Shown: in pieces, positions 37,322 through 46,467 of the stretch
How positions within the stretch are numbered: the stretch's first letter is position 1
Layout of the letters: the number at the start of each line of letters is the position of its first letter
Assembly: GCF_021513255.1 (NCBI RefSeq)
Contig: NZ_CP090977.1
Span: forward strand, 1,736,001-1,800,000
DNA length: 64,000 bases
Direction: 5' to 3'
Source: Planococcus sp. 107-1
GTDB lineage: Bacteria > Bacillota > Bacilli > Bacillales_A > Planococcaceae
Notes under the pieces: generated by a model
The model's input: the letters and a program-made list of their open reading frames with translations, nothing else
Told to the model about the DNA's origin: nothing
The model's database searches: none
Position numbers and translations under genes: made by a program

Positions 37322-37944
37322 TTGAATAACTATTGGAACAAAATCATTTATAAATTATGGTCCCCGGTCTACGATATATTCTTCAACGCGGGTCCCTTTC
37401 TGGCTGCACGGAAAAACGTGTTCCATGGAATAACCATCAATCCTCAACAACAAGTTTTGGTGGTCGGTGTCGGAACGGGAGCTGATTTAGAACTGTTGGA
37501 TCTGGATGGAATGGAGATTACCGCCATAGACTACTCGGAAGATATGCTCAATCAAGCCCGAAAGAAGTTTAAAGACTCCTCCATTCAATTCATAGAAATG
37601 GATGCCCAACAAATGACATTCGCTGACAACCAATTTGATGTGGTCATCGGAATTTTGATTCTTTCCGTGGTTCCCCATGCAGAAGATTGTTTTAAGGAAA
37701 TGGAAAGAGTGTTGAAGCCTGGTGGAGAAATACTGCTCTTTGATAAGTTCCTTCCTAGAGAAAAAAGCTCTCACTTCCTAAAAAAATGATTCGACCCGTC
37801 ATTAAATTATTAGGAACCGATATTGGCTTAGACTTTGATAGATTGGTCGAAAATAATAATGGAACCTTACTTGTCAAAGAAGATGTCCCGGTCCTGTTCA
37901 ATGGAATGTATAGAAAGATTGTTCTCAGCAAACAACGTATTTAA
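37322..37944 (+). pseudogene. SAM-dependent methyltransferase, frame broken at an A7 tract
   Basis: TTG 37322 follows AGGAGG and opens NNYWNKIIYKLWSPVYD, typical of phospholipid-type class I methyltransferases. SAM motif I is VLVVGVGTGADL; then ITAIDYSEDML and FDVVIGILILSVV. The ORF stops at 37789 after an A7 run. A one-base step back opens RPVIKLLGTDIGLDFDRL and runs to 37944 with the usual family end. The full protein would be ~207 residues. Either a slip at A7 joins the parts or the gene is broken. A decayed copy of its start lies at 42.6 kb. Confidence 0.78.
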
Positions 37945-38051
37945 GGGGTTCATAAAAATATACTTACCTATATTATATGGAAGGTATTTAATCTATCTTG
38001 ATAAGGACGGACTATCAACCGTGTTAAGTTAGAATTTATACAGGACTTAGC

Positions 38052-38080
38052 TTGACATTCCTTCACATTCTTCCTTATAA
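38052..38080 (+). promoter_or_regulatory. SigA-type promoter of czrA-czcD
   Basis: TTGACA (38052-38057), 17-bp spacer, TTATAA (38075-38080). Confidence 0.8.
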
Positions 38081-38110
38081 TCAATATATGAACATATGCT
38101 CATATATTGA
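38081..38110. promoter_or_regulatory. CzrA-type operator
   Basis: TCAATATATGA and TCATATATTGA, 11-bp perfect arms around ACATATGC, placed at the transcription start. The inner TGAAC...GCTCA matches CzrA/ArsR zinc-repressor sites. Confidence 0.85.
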
Positions 38111-38147
38111 TATTTTTTTATCCATTCTATTGGAGGTGTCTACCAAC

Positions 38148-38483
38148 ATGACGCAGGAGTTTGAAAAAGAAGTAGATTATATGGAAAACGAACATCCGTT
38201 GGATGAAGAAACCCTTTTTGTCGTCTCTCAAACATTCAAGGCATTGAGCGATCCGACCCGTATCCGTATCTTGAATTTGCTTTGTTCCGCGGAACACTCG
38301 GTGAACGAATTGGCTGAACGATTGGATTTGGGCCAGTCTACCGTGTCGCACCAATTGCGTTTTTTGAAGCAGCTGCGACTGGTGAAATACAGAAGAGCTG
38401 GGACCACTTTATATTATTCAAAAGACGACGACCACATCATGAACCTATTGAAACAAGCCATTGAGCACGCTGCGCATCATTGA
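38148..38483 (+). CDS. czrA: CzrA-like ArsR-family zinc/cobalt repressor
   Basis: 111 residues from ATG 38148 (GGAGGTG upstream). Winged helix with [16 protein letters not shown] and recognition helix [17 protein letters not shown]. The C-terminal helix holds [19 protein letters not shown], which matches the alpha5 Zn site (Asp/His...His/His) of CzrA rather than the cysteine site of CadC. Expected to repress itself and czcD 73 bp downstream until Zn or Co binds. The palindrome at 38081-38110 is the likely operator. Confidence 0.92.
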   Translation: MTQEFEKEVDYMENEHPLDEETLFVVSQTFKALSDPTRIRILNLLCSAEHSVNELAERLDLGQSTVSHQLRFLKQLRLVKYRRAGTTLYYSKDDDHIMNLLKQAIEHAAHH

Positions 38484-38556
38484 GAATAAAATTGGAAAAT
38501 GGCTAAAAGCATGAATGGCTTTATAAGGAAGAATAATTTTGAAAGGAGGAGTTGAA

Positions 38557-39501
38557 ATGGCCCATGATCACAATCATGACCACACACACGGAGCAAACAA
38601 AAAGGTGCTGTTCATTTCTTTTTTAATCATTACAAGTTACATGATTATCGAGGCCATCGGAGGTTTTCTCACCAATAGTTTGGCGCTTTTAGCGGATGCC
38701 GGGCATATGCTGAGCGATTCCATTTCACTGGCGATTGCCCTCATTGCCTTCAAACTGGCTGAAAAAGTAGCGAACTACAGCAAAACCTATGGCTACAAAC
38801 GGTTTGAAATTATCGCCGCGGTCATCAACGGTGCCACATTGATTGGCGTGGCCCTTTATATCTTTTATGAAGCCATTGACCGGTTTGCTAACCCTCCAGA
38901 AGTAGCAACGACCGGCATGCTCATTATCAGCGTTATTGGATTACTGGTTAACATCCTGGTCGCTTGGATTATGATGCGCGGTGGAGATACAGAAGATAAC
39001 TTGAATATGCGTGGAGCGTATTTGCATGTACTGAGTGACATGCTGGGATCAATCGGCGCCATTGCGGCCGCCTTACTCATCATGTTTTTTGGCTGGGGAT
39101 GGGCGGATCCCGCAGCAAGTGTAATCGTGGCAGTCCTCGTCCTACGAAGCGGGTACTATGTAACGAAGGCTTCTCTTCATGTGCTAATGGAGGGAACGCC
39201 TCAAAACATTGATGTAGAGGACGTCCTACAGACCATTAAAAAGACAGAGGGAATCCAAGGTGTTCACGATTTGCACATTTGGTCGATCACCAGTGGACTC
39301 AATGCCTTGTCGTGCCATGCGGTTGTAAATGATCAGCTCACCATCGCTGAGAGTGAAAGTATGCTGCATCGGATTGAACACGATTTGACGCACAAAGGAA
39401 TTACGCATGTCACCATCCAGTTGGAAACCAGTGCCCATGAACATGATGAGTCCATTCTTTGTACGGCAAAAAATGAACCTTCACACGATCATCACCATTA
39501 G
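38557..39501 (+). CDS. czcD: CzcD cation diffusion facilitator (Zn2+/H+ antiporter)
   Basis: 314 residues from ATG 38557 (AAGGAGG upstream). A His-rich head HDHNHDHTHG, six helices with HMLSDSISLAIAL in helix 2 (HxxxD metal site) and the matching HVLSDMLGSIG in helix 5, then the cytosolic ferredoxin-like domain and a His-rich end. These are full features of a zinc-type CDF exporter. Co-transcribed with czrA and followed by a terminator. Confidence 0.93.
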   Translation: MAHDHNHDHTHGANKKVLFISFLIITSYMIIEAIGGFLTNSLALLADAGHMLSDSISLAIALIAFKLAEKVANYSKTYGYKRFEIIAAVINGATLIGVALYIFYEAIDRFANPPEVATTGMLIISVIGLLVNILVAWIMMRGGDTEDNLNMRGAYLHVLSDMLGSIGAIAAALLIMFFGWGWADPAASVIVAVLVLRSGYYVTKASLHVLMEGTPQNIDVEDVLQTIKKTEGIQGVHDLHIWSITSGLNALSCHAVVNDQLTIAESESMLHRIEHDLTHKGITHVTIQLETSAHEHDESILCTAKNEPSHDHHH

Positions 39502-39647
39502 GATGAACAGTTGTAGTTCAATCTTTGTAGTTTTTTGATGCAAGAACTTCATTTTTTCGTTTGGTAAATAATTTAATATATTCCGTAATCAATTGTCTGT
39601 TACTTTTCTTCTGGAAGTTAGACTTCAATAAAATTATAAATATGAAA

Positions 39648-39680
39648 AAAGAGAAGAAGGTCAACCGGCCTCTTCTCTTT
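39648..39680. terminator. Terminator after czcD
   Basis: AAAGAGAAGA and TCTTCTCTTT with inner GGTC/CCGG bases form a long stem between an A-run and T-rich DNA; resembles the stem part of the hairpin repeats. Confidence 0.7.
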
Positions 39681-39760
39681 CTTGAATCTACTGTCTCTTT
39701 TCAGCTACCGTTGTTATAAAGGATATATTATGGAGCGGCAGTCAAAAAACAGGCTCTCCT

Positions 39761-40054
39761 TTAATTTTTCCATAATCCAATCATGCCTCTTCGGCGATAA
39801 ATCACCTTTTCACGTTCAAGAACCTCGAGTATTTTAACAAGCATATAAGAAGGAATACTTAAATCAAAAGCTATCTCTTTGATTGTCTTAACCAAAACTC
39901 CATCTGCCGTAGAATTCTTCAGGAAGTATTTCATAAATCTCTCTCCATTTTTGATGATTTCCTTGCTTTCTTCGGCCAAACGATTCTGCGCCTCCTCTAC
40001 CGCTCTTGGCTCTATAGACAACTTCATGTGCTCGTATCGATATTTCGTAAACAT
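39761..40054 (-). CDS. Small winged-helix-like protein, unknown
   Basis: 97 residues from ATG 40054 (GGAGG seven bases upstream). The first half is a charged helix (EEAQNRLAEESKEIIKNGERFM). The second half, VKTIKEIAFDLSIPSYMLVKILEVLEREKVIYRRRGMIGLW, looks like a winged helix-turn-helix. No family name can be given. It may be a small DNA-binding regulator; solitary and intact. Confidence 0.6.
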   Translation of the reverse strand: MFTKYRYEHMKLSIEPRAVEEAQNRLAEESKEIIKNGERFMKYFLKNSTADGVLVKTIKEIAFDLSIPSYMLVKILEVLEREKVIYRRRGMIGLWKN

Positions 40055-40442
40055 TTGGAAACCTCCTCTCCGCCTTGAATCGCACAAACCATCAAAATAT
40101 AAAATCTTTTAACGAGCTTGGCTTAGTTCCGAAAGGATAATTTTCTTATGTAAGGTAACAGACCGACTATTATAAGCTTTAATTCATCAACTTGTGCACA
40201 AGCATAGGTATAAAAGGTTTTTTATTATCTAGTTAATATTCTATTTGTTGAACATTTGGAAAATCTATTTTTTCTTGATTATACAATGAGGATTTAGTTG
40301 AGAGTATGGTAATTACAATGCTCGTAAAATCACGCGGTGTAAAAAAAGAAAAAATTCATGAGAAGCTCTTTTTCTGTTGATAATCTGGTGAAATGCAAAT
40401 ATATACCATTTACTTTTGCAGTCACTTTACTCTTTCAATGAC
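40055..40442. other. Intergenic gap with weak hairpin repeat
   Basis: A degenerate hairpin-repeat copy at about 40319-40400 (CTCGTAAAATCACG, then AGAAAAA/TCTTTTTCT). No gene seen. Confidence 0.45.
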
Positions 40443-41414
40443 CTATTGTTTTAAACTTTTTTCTGCATTTGCTCTCCTTAAAGAAAGTAAGAGTTGAGAT
40501 ACAAGCGCTAGAATAGGCAATTCAATCAACGGACCAATAACCAAGGCCAACGCAATCAATGGCTGATCCGGAAAGGCAATGACCGCAATGGCCAGCGAAA
40601 CGGGCGAATTGCGGGCGATGATTGTCAGGCTTAGACTCACCGTATCTTCATAGGAAAATTTCAGGGCCTTCCCCATCGATTGCGCCACAATAAAGTTCAG
40701 GCCAAAGAATAGCAAAACCGGCAGCAGCAAGATGGAAATGACTTCAAGGTTGTCGAGCAGGTACCTCCCTTGCGAAGCAAACATCGCCATGATTGCCAAG
40801 GATAAAAAGAAGATCTGTGCCATAGCGAAAAAAGGGACGAGTTTCTCATTCAAGAATCTCTCTTTCTTCCGCAAGGCATAGCGCGTCAAATGCGCCAGGG
40901 AGAATGGAAGCACTAGCACCAGTGCGATGCTTTCGCCGATAGTCGACAACGGGATCGGTTCGATCGTGCCGGCGAAAATGAATAGGTAGACCGGCAGCAG
41001 CACGACCTGCAGAATCAAATTAATTGGCAAAACGGACGTGGACAAAGGGACATTCCCTTTGGCAATCGAAATGAACAGCAAGTACCAGTCGGTACAAGGC
41101 GTCACCATCAGCATGATAAACCCGATCCATAGCGCTGGATGATCCGCAAGGAAAATAGCCCCCAGTCCCCACGCCACTAAAGGAGTCCAGACAAAATTGA
41201 TAAGGATGCTGGCATTCAAGAACTTGCGATTTTTAAAAGCATCTTTCAAGTGCTGCAGTGGAATGGTTAGAAATAATCCATAGAGCATCAGCAACAAAAA
41301 TGGCACGATGAAGGATCCGGCGTATTGTTCAAAAAAGTGGACATGACCGATCAATAGACCGATCCCCACTGCGGTTAAAATAATGACGGTTTGAAATCTC
41401 TCGAATATATTCAT
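40443..41414 (-). CDS. ACR3-like / BASS-family arsenite-type exporter
   Basis: 323 residues, ten helices, bile-acid-sodium-symporter fold. The helix-4 motif MVTPCTDWYL holds the conserved cysteine needed for metalloid export in ACR3, and a late NSPVSLAIAV matches the helix-9 motif of the fold. This fits the bacterial ACR3-like branch. No arsR or arsC lies next to it. It is divergent from adaA and close to the zinc/cadmium genes, so it belongs to the metal island. Start ATG 41414 with AAGGAGTG upstream. Confidence 0.85.
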   Translation of the reverse strand: MNIFERFQTVIILTAVGIGLLIGHVHFFEQYAGSFIVPFLLLMLYGLFLTIPLQHLKDAFKNRKFLNASILINFVWTPLVAWGLGAIFLADHPALWIGFIMLMVTPCTDWYLLFISIAKGNVPLSTSVLPINLILQVVLLPVYLFIFAGTIEPIPLSTIGESIALVLVLPFSLAHLTRYALRKKERFLNEKLVPFFAMAQIFFLSLAIMAMFASQGRYLLDNLEVISILLLPVLLFFGLNFIVAQSMGKALKFSYEDTVSLSLTIIARNSPVSLAIAVIAFPDQPLIALALVIGPLIELPILALVSQLLLSLRRANAEKSLKQ

Positions 41415-41536
41415 AACGACACTCCTTGTATAATAGAGAGAAAGTACGCGCGACCGACTCTTCTCTATTAGGATAACGGAAGTGGCAGCCGATTACTTTG
41501 CCAATCTTGACTTTGAATCCGAACGGAGGGGAAATC

Positions 41537-42085
41537 TTGAAAAACTATCAGTGGGAGGCAATTTTCAGCAATAACCAAAGCTATGACGGGGAATTCTATT
41601 ACGCCCTCTCTACCACCAAAGCCATATGCCGGCCTTCTTGCCCTTCCCGTACCCCCAACCCCAAAAACGTATCGATCTTTTCCACCGTAGAAGAGGCCAT
41701 CCAGCAAGGGTTTCGTCCTTGCCATCGCTGCAAGCCGAACCAATTGGCGTGGACGGGCTATAAAAAGGAACTGGCAGATCAAACAAAGCAGTACATCGAC
41801 CTGCATTGCCAAGACCCAATCACCTTGGAAACCCTGCACGAAGCATTAGAAAAGAATCTTTATTACATCCAGCGTTCCTTCAAAGAAGTATGGGGAATTA
41901 CCCCTCTTCACTACCTGCATCAAGTTCGAATTGACAAGTCCAAGGAATTGCTAAAAAAATCGGCTTACTCCATTACAGCCATCGGCTTAGAAGTGGGATA
42001 CAATGACAGCGCACAGTTCACTAAAAAATTCAAAGTAGTGGAAGGAACAACACCTAAAGCATTCCGTAAAATGGCGATGAACTAA
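41537..42085 (+). CDS. adaA: AdaA-like methylphosphotriester methyltransferase / AraC-type activator
   Basis: 182 residues from TTG 41537 (GGAGGGG upstream). The N-terminal Ada zinc domain has the four cysteines in KAICRPSCPSRTP and FRPCHRCKP; the first is the methyl acceptor. The C-terminal AraC-type tandem HTH ends in GYNDSAQFTKKFK and TPKAFRK. In Bacillus AdaA repairs DNA methylphosphotriesters and turns on adaB/alkA. No adaB is adjacent here. Confidence 0.92.
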   Translation: MKNYQWEAIFSNNQSYDGEFYYALSTTKAICRPSCPSRTPNPKNVSIFSTVEEAIQQGFRPCHRCKPNQLAWTGYKKELADQTKQYIDLHCQDPITLETLHEALEKNLYYIQRSFKEVWGITPLHYLHQVRIDKSKELLKKSAYSITAIGLEVGYNDSAQFTKKFKVVEGTTPKAFRKMAMN

Positions 42086-42125
42086 TAAGCGGGCTGAACA
42101 AAAGTATAAAGACAATTTCTTCTAT

Positions 42126-42200
42126 TCGCATAGTTTTTCCTGATGTCTCTTATGATGCAGTTGCCATTATGAATGTTTTAATAATTCATCATGAAAAGGC
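42126..42200. repeat. Scar, left part: copy of the 27.3-kb sequence
   Basis: Nearly the same as about 27319-27385 (TTCGCA...TGATGCAGTTGCC...TTCATCATGAAAAG). After AAAAGG it joins directly the 3' end of a cadA copy. Confidence 0.7.
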
Positions 42201-42500
42201 AACGATTTGAGCAAGCTGCCGTTTACGGGGAAATTGGGCCGGAAATCCTTGAATGTCATCAAAGCGAATATTGCATTTGCCATTGGCATCAAAGTGATTG
42301 CGTTGCTGCTGGTCATCCCAGGCTGGCTGACTTTGTGGATTGCTATCATGTCCGATATGGGCGCTACCCTTTTGGTCGCTCTCAACAGTTTACGATTGCT
42401 GCGTGTAAAAGAATAACATGAAAACAGCGTGTAACTGAAAAGATGCACGCTGTTTTTCAATTGCTATCAGAAAAAATTCCATGGGGTTCGCGGATTTCAC
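42201..42500 (+). pseudogene. Scar, right part: 3' end of a second cadA, its terminator and the tip of the M23 gene
   Basis: The frame [21 protein letters not shown] ... LRLLRVKE is the last ~69 residues of CadA and differs from 35300-35520 mostly at third codon positions. It is followed by the same terminator stem (42421-42457) and ~40 bases like the 3' end of the M23 gene (35560-35600). A second cad locus therefore existed here and was deleted internally. Not functional. Confidence 0.85.
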
Positions 42501-42527
42501 GCAAACCCATGAGCTATCTGGATTTTA

Positions 42528-42711
42528 ACATTATGGAATCAAAATCCAGATGAAATAGCAGATGATGAAGAGGAAAAGCTCATTGAACAATACCTGAAAT
42601 CGATTCATTTATATGATATGGTCGCCAGTCTACAATAGGTTTTTAACACGGGCTATTCTCTAGCAGTCCGAAAAGAGATATTTCACGAAGTCAGCTTTAA
42701 AGAATGATGAA
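42528..42711 (+). pseudogene. Scar: decayed 5' part of a second methyltransferase gene
   Basis: Reads EEEKLIEQYLKSIHLYDMVASLQ, a stop, then in frame VFNTGYSLAVRKEIFHEVSFKE. The latter matches IFFNAGPFLAARKNVFHGITI of the methyltransferase at 37322. Gene order (cadA end, M23 end, methyltransferase start) is the same as at 35.3-37.4 kb. Confidence 0.6.
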
Positions 42712-43205
42712 ATCATAAAAGAAAATGGCCACCGATTTTAAATGGATTAAAAAACAAAGCTAATTTTAATAATGGCAAAATCAATTATGTTAAATCTGCT
42801 ATCAGGGAAGGACAGTTCGAAGTAATTACGGTATAAATTGTCCGAAATAACAGTTTGATTTAAAAGGAGACAGCCTGTGGCTGCCTCCTTTTAATTGGTT
42901 CGATGATTTTCATGGTTAACCTCTTGGAGTTTTGCTTAAAAGGGCGCTAAATTTAAAGTAAGAGATAAAAAATACATGGTGTTTAAAAAAAAGATTATTT
43001 GTAAATTTCTTATCTTTTGTAGGGCTCCCATCAACTCCATCATTCACAACATTAACTAAATCAAGATAAGTATTGGGTTTACTTTATCTAAAATAATTCG
43101 ACTCAATTCTATAATAACTATATATTACCATAGTCATTTATAAGCTCATTACTAAACTAAACACTCCCACGTTCTCACTGAGTTCTTTTCTTTATTTTCC
43201 CCATT
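42712..43205. other. Gene-poor stretch
   Basis: A short C-terminal-like open stretch NGKINYVKSAIREGQFEVITV ends at ~42836 and may be another gene remnant. The terminator at 42862-42892 follows. The remainder is AT-rich with no gene seen. Confidence 0.4.
42862..42892. terminator. Strong bidirectional terminator
   Basis: AAAAGGAGACAGCC and GGCTGCCTCCTTTT pair around TGT, with A-run and T-run outside. It follows only gene remnants, so it seems a relic of the lost genes. Confidence 0.85.
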
Positions 43206-43436
43206 TCAAACATGCGCTTTTCCAATTTTCTCTTTCGGATATCTTCGTTCTGTATAAAGAATTTGTTTATATTTTTTCACCCCAATTTCTATTCTATGAG
43301 AAATTACGACTTCTACTTCTTTCTTTATTATCTTTGGAAAGTCGAAATTACTTGCTCTAAAAAAATTATTTACATTTCCTTTATAAAAAATGTTAAATAA
43401 TAGAGAAAGGGTTAAAAGAATCATAGAAATAATCAT
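43206..43436 (-). CDS. Possible small membrane-anchored protein
   Basis: A 76-residue ORF with one N-terminal helix (MIISMILLTLSLLFNIFY) and a basic tail. No clear ribosome binding site precedes the ATG and the region is AT-rich, so it may be chance. Listed with low confidence. Confidence 0.3.
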   Translation of the reverse strand: MIISMILLTLSLLFNIFYKGNVNNFFRASNFDFPKIIKKEVEVVISHRIEIGVKKYKQILYTERRYPKEKIGKAHV

Positions 43437-43487
43437 TTTTATACGCTAAAGTAGGTGAAGAAAACTAAACATAGGAGGAAATGAGAT

Positions 43488-44939
43488 TTGAAAAAATGGA
43501 TTATGATGCTATGTTTTGCATTAATTGCCTCAATAATCGTCCCACAAAGCCAAGCGAATGCAAGTGCGAATTTTAAAGACATCGGAGATACTCATCGTGC
43601 AAAAGCGGAAATCACCTATTTGGTGGATAAAGGTTTTGTCAACGGTGTTTCGAACACTCATTTTGTCCCGAGCAGACAAGTTACCCGGGGAGAAGCGGCA
43701 GCGATGCTTGGCCGGTCACTTGGTTTAAATGGAACCAAACAAAACACGGAATTCAGTGATGTCGGCTCAGGAAACTTTGCGTCAGGCTACATAAACGAAA
43801 TGGTCAAACGCGGCGTCATCTCCGGATATCCGGATGGCACATTCAAACCGTACAAAGTATTGAAGCGCGGAGAAATGGCGATCTTGATCAACCGGGCTTT
43901 CGGCTACGGCGGCAATAGCGTTTCTGCAGCAGCAACCAACTTGATGAATAAAGGAATTGCCCAAGGTTTCCCGGATGGCACATTCGGAACTGAAGCAACA
44001 ATCATCCGTGCTGACTTTGCCGTATTTTTGGCACGCAGCTTGAACGAAAGCTTCCGCGTGAAGCCAGGCGAAGTTTCATTCAGCACAACGATGTACGTAA
44101 ACACAGGATCTGATACATTAAACATGCGTTCAGCGCCAAGCAATTCGGGTGCAGTCATCAGCAAATTAAAAAGCGGAACAGCAGTCGGCGTTGGCAAGTC
44201 GTCTAATGGCTGGTCTCATATCCGTGTAAACGGCGTAATCGGCTATGTCGCAACCAGCTATCTTTCCACAACGAAACCAGGATCTGTACTTCCAAGCCCA
44301 GCACCGATCGGCGGCAGTGATTTGACGGTTGTCATCGATCCAGGACATGGTGGAAAAGATCCAGGTGGCGTCAGTAACGGTTTTCAAGAAAAAGATATCA
44401 CCTTAAATGTTGGACTTCATATGAAATCGTATTTTGACAAGACACCCATCTCAATTAAAATGACACGTTCAACAAATGTATTTATTGAGCTAAACGACCG
44501 AGCGAAGTATGCTTCTAAAAATACTGGTGATGTTTTTATCAGTTTGCACACGAATAAGTTTAACGGTTCAGCTAAAGGCCAAGAAACATTTTATTACGCA
44601 AGTACAGCAGCAACCAACCCTAAAGTCCAGCAGTCACGGGCTTTATCGATTTACCTGCAAGCACGTATGCAAGAAGCGTGGAATTTGCAGAATCGTGGCG
44701 TAAAAGTCGGCAACTTAGCTGTACTTCGAGACAATACAGTACCAGCTGCTTTAGTAGAAATGGGTTTTATAGATAATGCGACCGACATTAAATATCTCCA
44801 ATCCGAAGCAGAACGAAAAGTGATGGGGAAAGCATTATTCCTTGGGACACTCGATTACTTTTACAACTATGAGGGTCGTATAGATGTTTTAACCTATTAC
44901 AATACAGTAGGTGCATCTCCCAGTAAAAAACTTCATTAA
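43488..44939 (+). CDS. S-layer-anchored N-acetylmuramoyl-L-alanine amidase
   Basis: 483 residues from TTG 43488 (AGGAGG upstream). A signal peptide ends in QANASA. Three SLH repeats follow (about residues 28-195: FKDIGDTHRAKAEITYLVDKG, FSDVGSGNFASGYINEM and a third shorter unit with GFPDGTFG). An SH3b domain (about 205-260, LNMRSAPSNSGAVI...GYVATSYL) comes next, then an Amidase_3 domain with zinc ligands in VIDPGHGGKDPG and SLHTNKF and the catalytic Glu in VEMGFIDN. It binds secondary wall polymer through SLH and cuts the stem peptide from muramic acid. Intact. Confidence 0.93.
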   Translation: MKKWIMMLCFALIASIIVPQSQANASANFKDIGDTHRAKAEITYLVDKGFVNGVSNTHFVPSRQVTRGEAAAMLGRSLGLNGTKQNTEFSDVGSGNFASGYINEMVKRGVISGYPDGTFKPYKVLKRGEMAILINRAFGYGGNSVSAAATNLMNKGIAQGFPDGTFGTEATIIRADFAVFLARSLNESFRVKPGEVSFSTTMYVNTGSDTLNMRSAPSNSGAVISKLKSGTAVGVGKSSNGWSHIRVNGVIGYVATSYLSTTKPGSVLPSPAPIGGSDLTVVIDPGHGGKDPGGVSNGFQEKDITLNVGLHMKSYFDKTPISIKMTRSTNVFIELNDRAKYASKNTGDVFISLHTNKFNGSAKGQETFYYASTAATNPKVQQSRALSIYLQARMQEAWNLQNRGVKVGNLAVLRDNTVPAALVEMGFIDNATDIKYLQSEAERKVMGKALFLGTLDYFYNYEGRIDVLTYYNTVGASPSKKLH

Positions 44940-45144
44940 ACAAATTTTTTTCAAAATGCAATGAAAGTTAAAAGATTAATCAGCTCAAAATATTTTATAT
45001 CGTTTTCATCAAAAGTCCTTACACTATTAAAGAGCCGACAATCAGTTACAATATAACTTAGAGTGACCCAATAAAATGAGACAAGGAAAAAGCACCCCCA
45101 ACGTCGTATGTAATACCAACGACAAACTGGAGGTGTTTTTCTGT

Positions 45145-45465
45145 ATGGGTTCAAAAAAGCGATTCTATCCGGAGGAAATCAAACTAGAGGTCATTGAGAT
45201 GAAATTGAGTGGGGACTACACCAACGCCGAGATCATGGAGATTCACCAAATTAAAAGTGTGACGCAAATTAAGAGGTGGATGCAGTGGTACCAGAAAGAC
45301 GAGCTCCATCGGCTCGCACAAGGTGTGGGGAAACAATACGCTTATGAGAAGAAGTTGAGTGAGGTGGAGGAACTGAGGAAAAAGGTGCTGTATTACGAAA
45401 TCAAAGAAGAACTGATGGGAAAGTACCAGGAACTGGAAAGGGGGTGGAGCCGCCCCTCTTCCTAA
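45145..45465 (+). CDS. IS3-family transposase OrfA
   Basis: 106 residues from ATG 45145 (CTGGAGGTG upstream). N-terminal HTH of the IS150 group (RFYPEEIKLEVIEMKLSG...SVTQIKRWMQWY) and a leucine-zipper helix (KKLSEVEELRKKVLYYEIKEE). It binds the ends and is fused to OrfB by -1 frameshifting in this family; the overlap is 22 bp. Confidence 0.9.
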   Translation: MGSKKRFYPEEIKLEVIEMKLSGDYTNAEIMEIHQIKSVTQIKRWMQWYQKDELHRLAQGVGKQYAYEKKLSEVEELRKKVLYYEIKEELMGKYQELERGWSRPSS

Positions 45466-46295
45466 AACTGGTGGAATTGTTCAAAGAGAAATATTCCATC
45501 ACGATGATTTGTAAATGCATGGGCGTCCCTCGCCCTACTTATTACCGGTGGCGCCAGAAGAAATTCGGCAAAACGGAATTGGAGAAAGAGATTATCGCAA
45601 TCTGTGAACAGCTGAAATTCCGGGCAGGTCACCGGACGGTGAAAGGGTTGTTAAAAAATGCCGGCATCCTTGTCGATCGGAAGACGGTGCAGCGCATCAT
45701 GCAGAAATACAACAGCCAGTGCCGGGTGAAACCCAAGCGAGCGAAGCAGATGACCGGTGAGACGCACTTGGTGGTGCCGAACCTGTTGGAACAGAATTTC
45801 AAAGCGGATGCCCCCGATCAAAAATGGGTGACGGATATTACGTATCTCCCCTTCGGGGAAAGCATGCTTTACTTGTCGACCATTCTGGACTTGTATAACA
45901 ACGAAGTGATTGCTTACAAAGTCAGTGACACTCAGAATGCCCAGCTCGTGTTGGATACCCTGGAGATTGCTTGCCGGAAACGGAACACCGCCGGAATCAT
46001 TCTGCACAGTGACCAAGGGGCTCAGTACACATCACGTGCATTTCAACTGATGACAAAAGAAAACGGCATTATCACCAGCATGTCCCGCAAAGGAAACTGC
46101 TTTGATAACGCCGTCATCGAATCCTTCCACTCCTCGCTAAAGTCGGAAGAATTCTACACCCTGGAAAGGGTGCACCTAACCAATGCCATTGTACAACAAA
46201 AAACAGAAGATTACATGTATTACTACAACTACATCCGACCGTTCCAAAAATTAAACTGCCATTCCCCGATTGAGTATCGGACAATGGCAGCCTAG
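45444..46295 (+). CDS. IS3-family transposase OrfB (rve integrase domain)
   Basis: 283 residues, open from GTG 45444. HTH_21-like segment KEKYSITMICKCMGVPRPTYYRW, then the DDE core: Asp in WVTDITYLP, Asp in LHSDQGAQYTS, and Glu in AVIESFHSSLKSE 35 residues later, the D,D(35)E spacing of IS3 elements. Complete, so transposition-competent if the frameshift works. Confidence 0.92.
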   Translation: MEPPLFLKLVELFKEKYSITMICKCMGVPRPTYYRWRQKKFGKTELEKEIIAICEQLKFRAGHRTVKGLLKNAGILVDRKTVQRIMQKYNSQCRVKPKRAKQMTGETHLVVPNLLEQNFKADAPDQKWVTDITYLPFGESMLYLSTILDLYNNEVIAYKVSDTQNAQLVLDTLEIACRKRNTAGIILHSDQGAQYTSRAFQLMTKENGIITSMSRKGNCFDNAVIESFHSSLKSEEFYTLERVHLTNAIVQQKTEDYMYYYNYIRPFQKLNCHSPIEYRTMAA

Positions 46296-46467
46296 GTGCT
46301 TTTTCTATTATCTCAAATTACCGGGTCAGTTCAGATTGTGTGCCTCAGCTCTTTATTGCGTTCATTAACACTTCCGATAAGTATCATTATTTAAAGAAAA
46401 AGCACCAAATCTCTTAAAAAGAAAAACTCGGTGCCTCTTCTTATTTTTTTAGCAATCTCGAATTTCT

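Larger units (their letters stand above)
45064..46328 (+). mobile_element. IS3-family (IS150-like) insertion sequence
   Basis: 1,265 bp. The left end TGACCCAATAAAATGAGACA and the reverse complement of the right end TGACCCGGTAATTTGAGATA form imperfect inverted repeats of ~33 bp, both reaching AAAAAGCACC. Two overlapping frames encode OrfA and OrfB. No convincing short target duplication flanks it (ends are TTAGAG and GTTCAG), which hints at later recombination. Confidence 0.88.

Noticed and set aside
45076-45144. Upstream ATG at 45076 as start of IS3 OrfA
   Set aside because: It lies within the terminal inverted repeat; ATG 45145 has GGAGGTG at the right distance.
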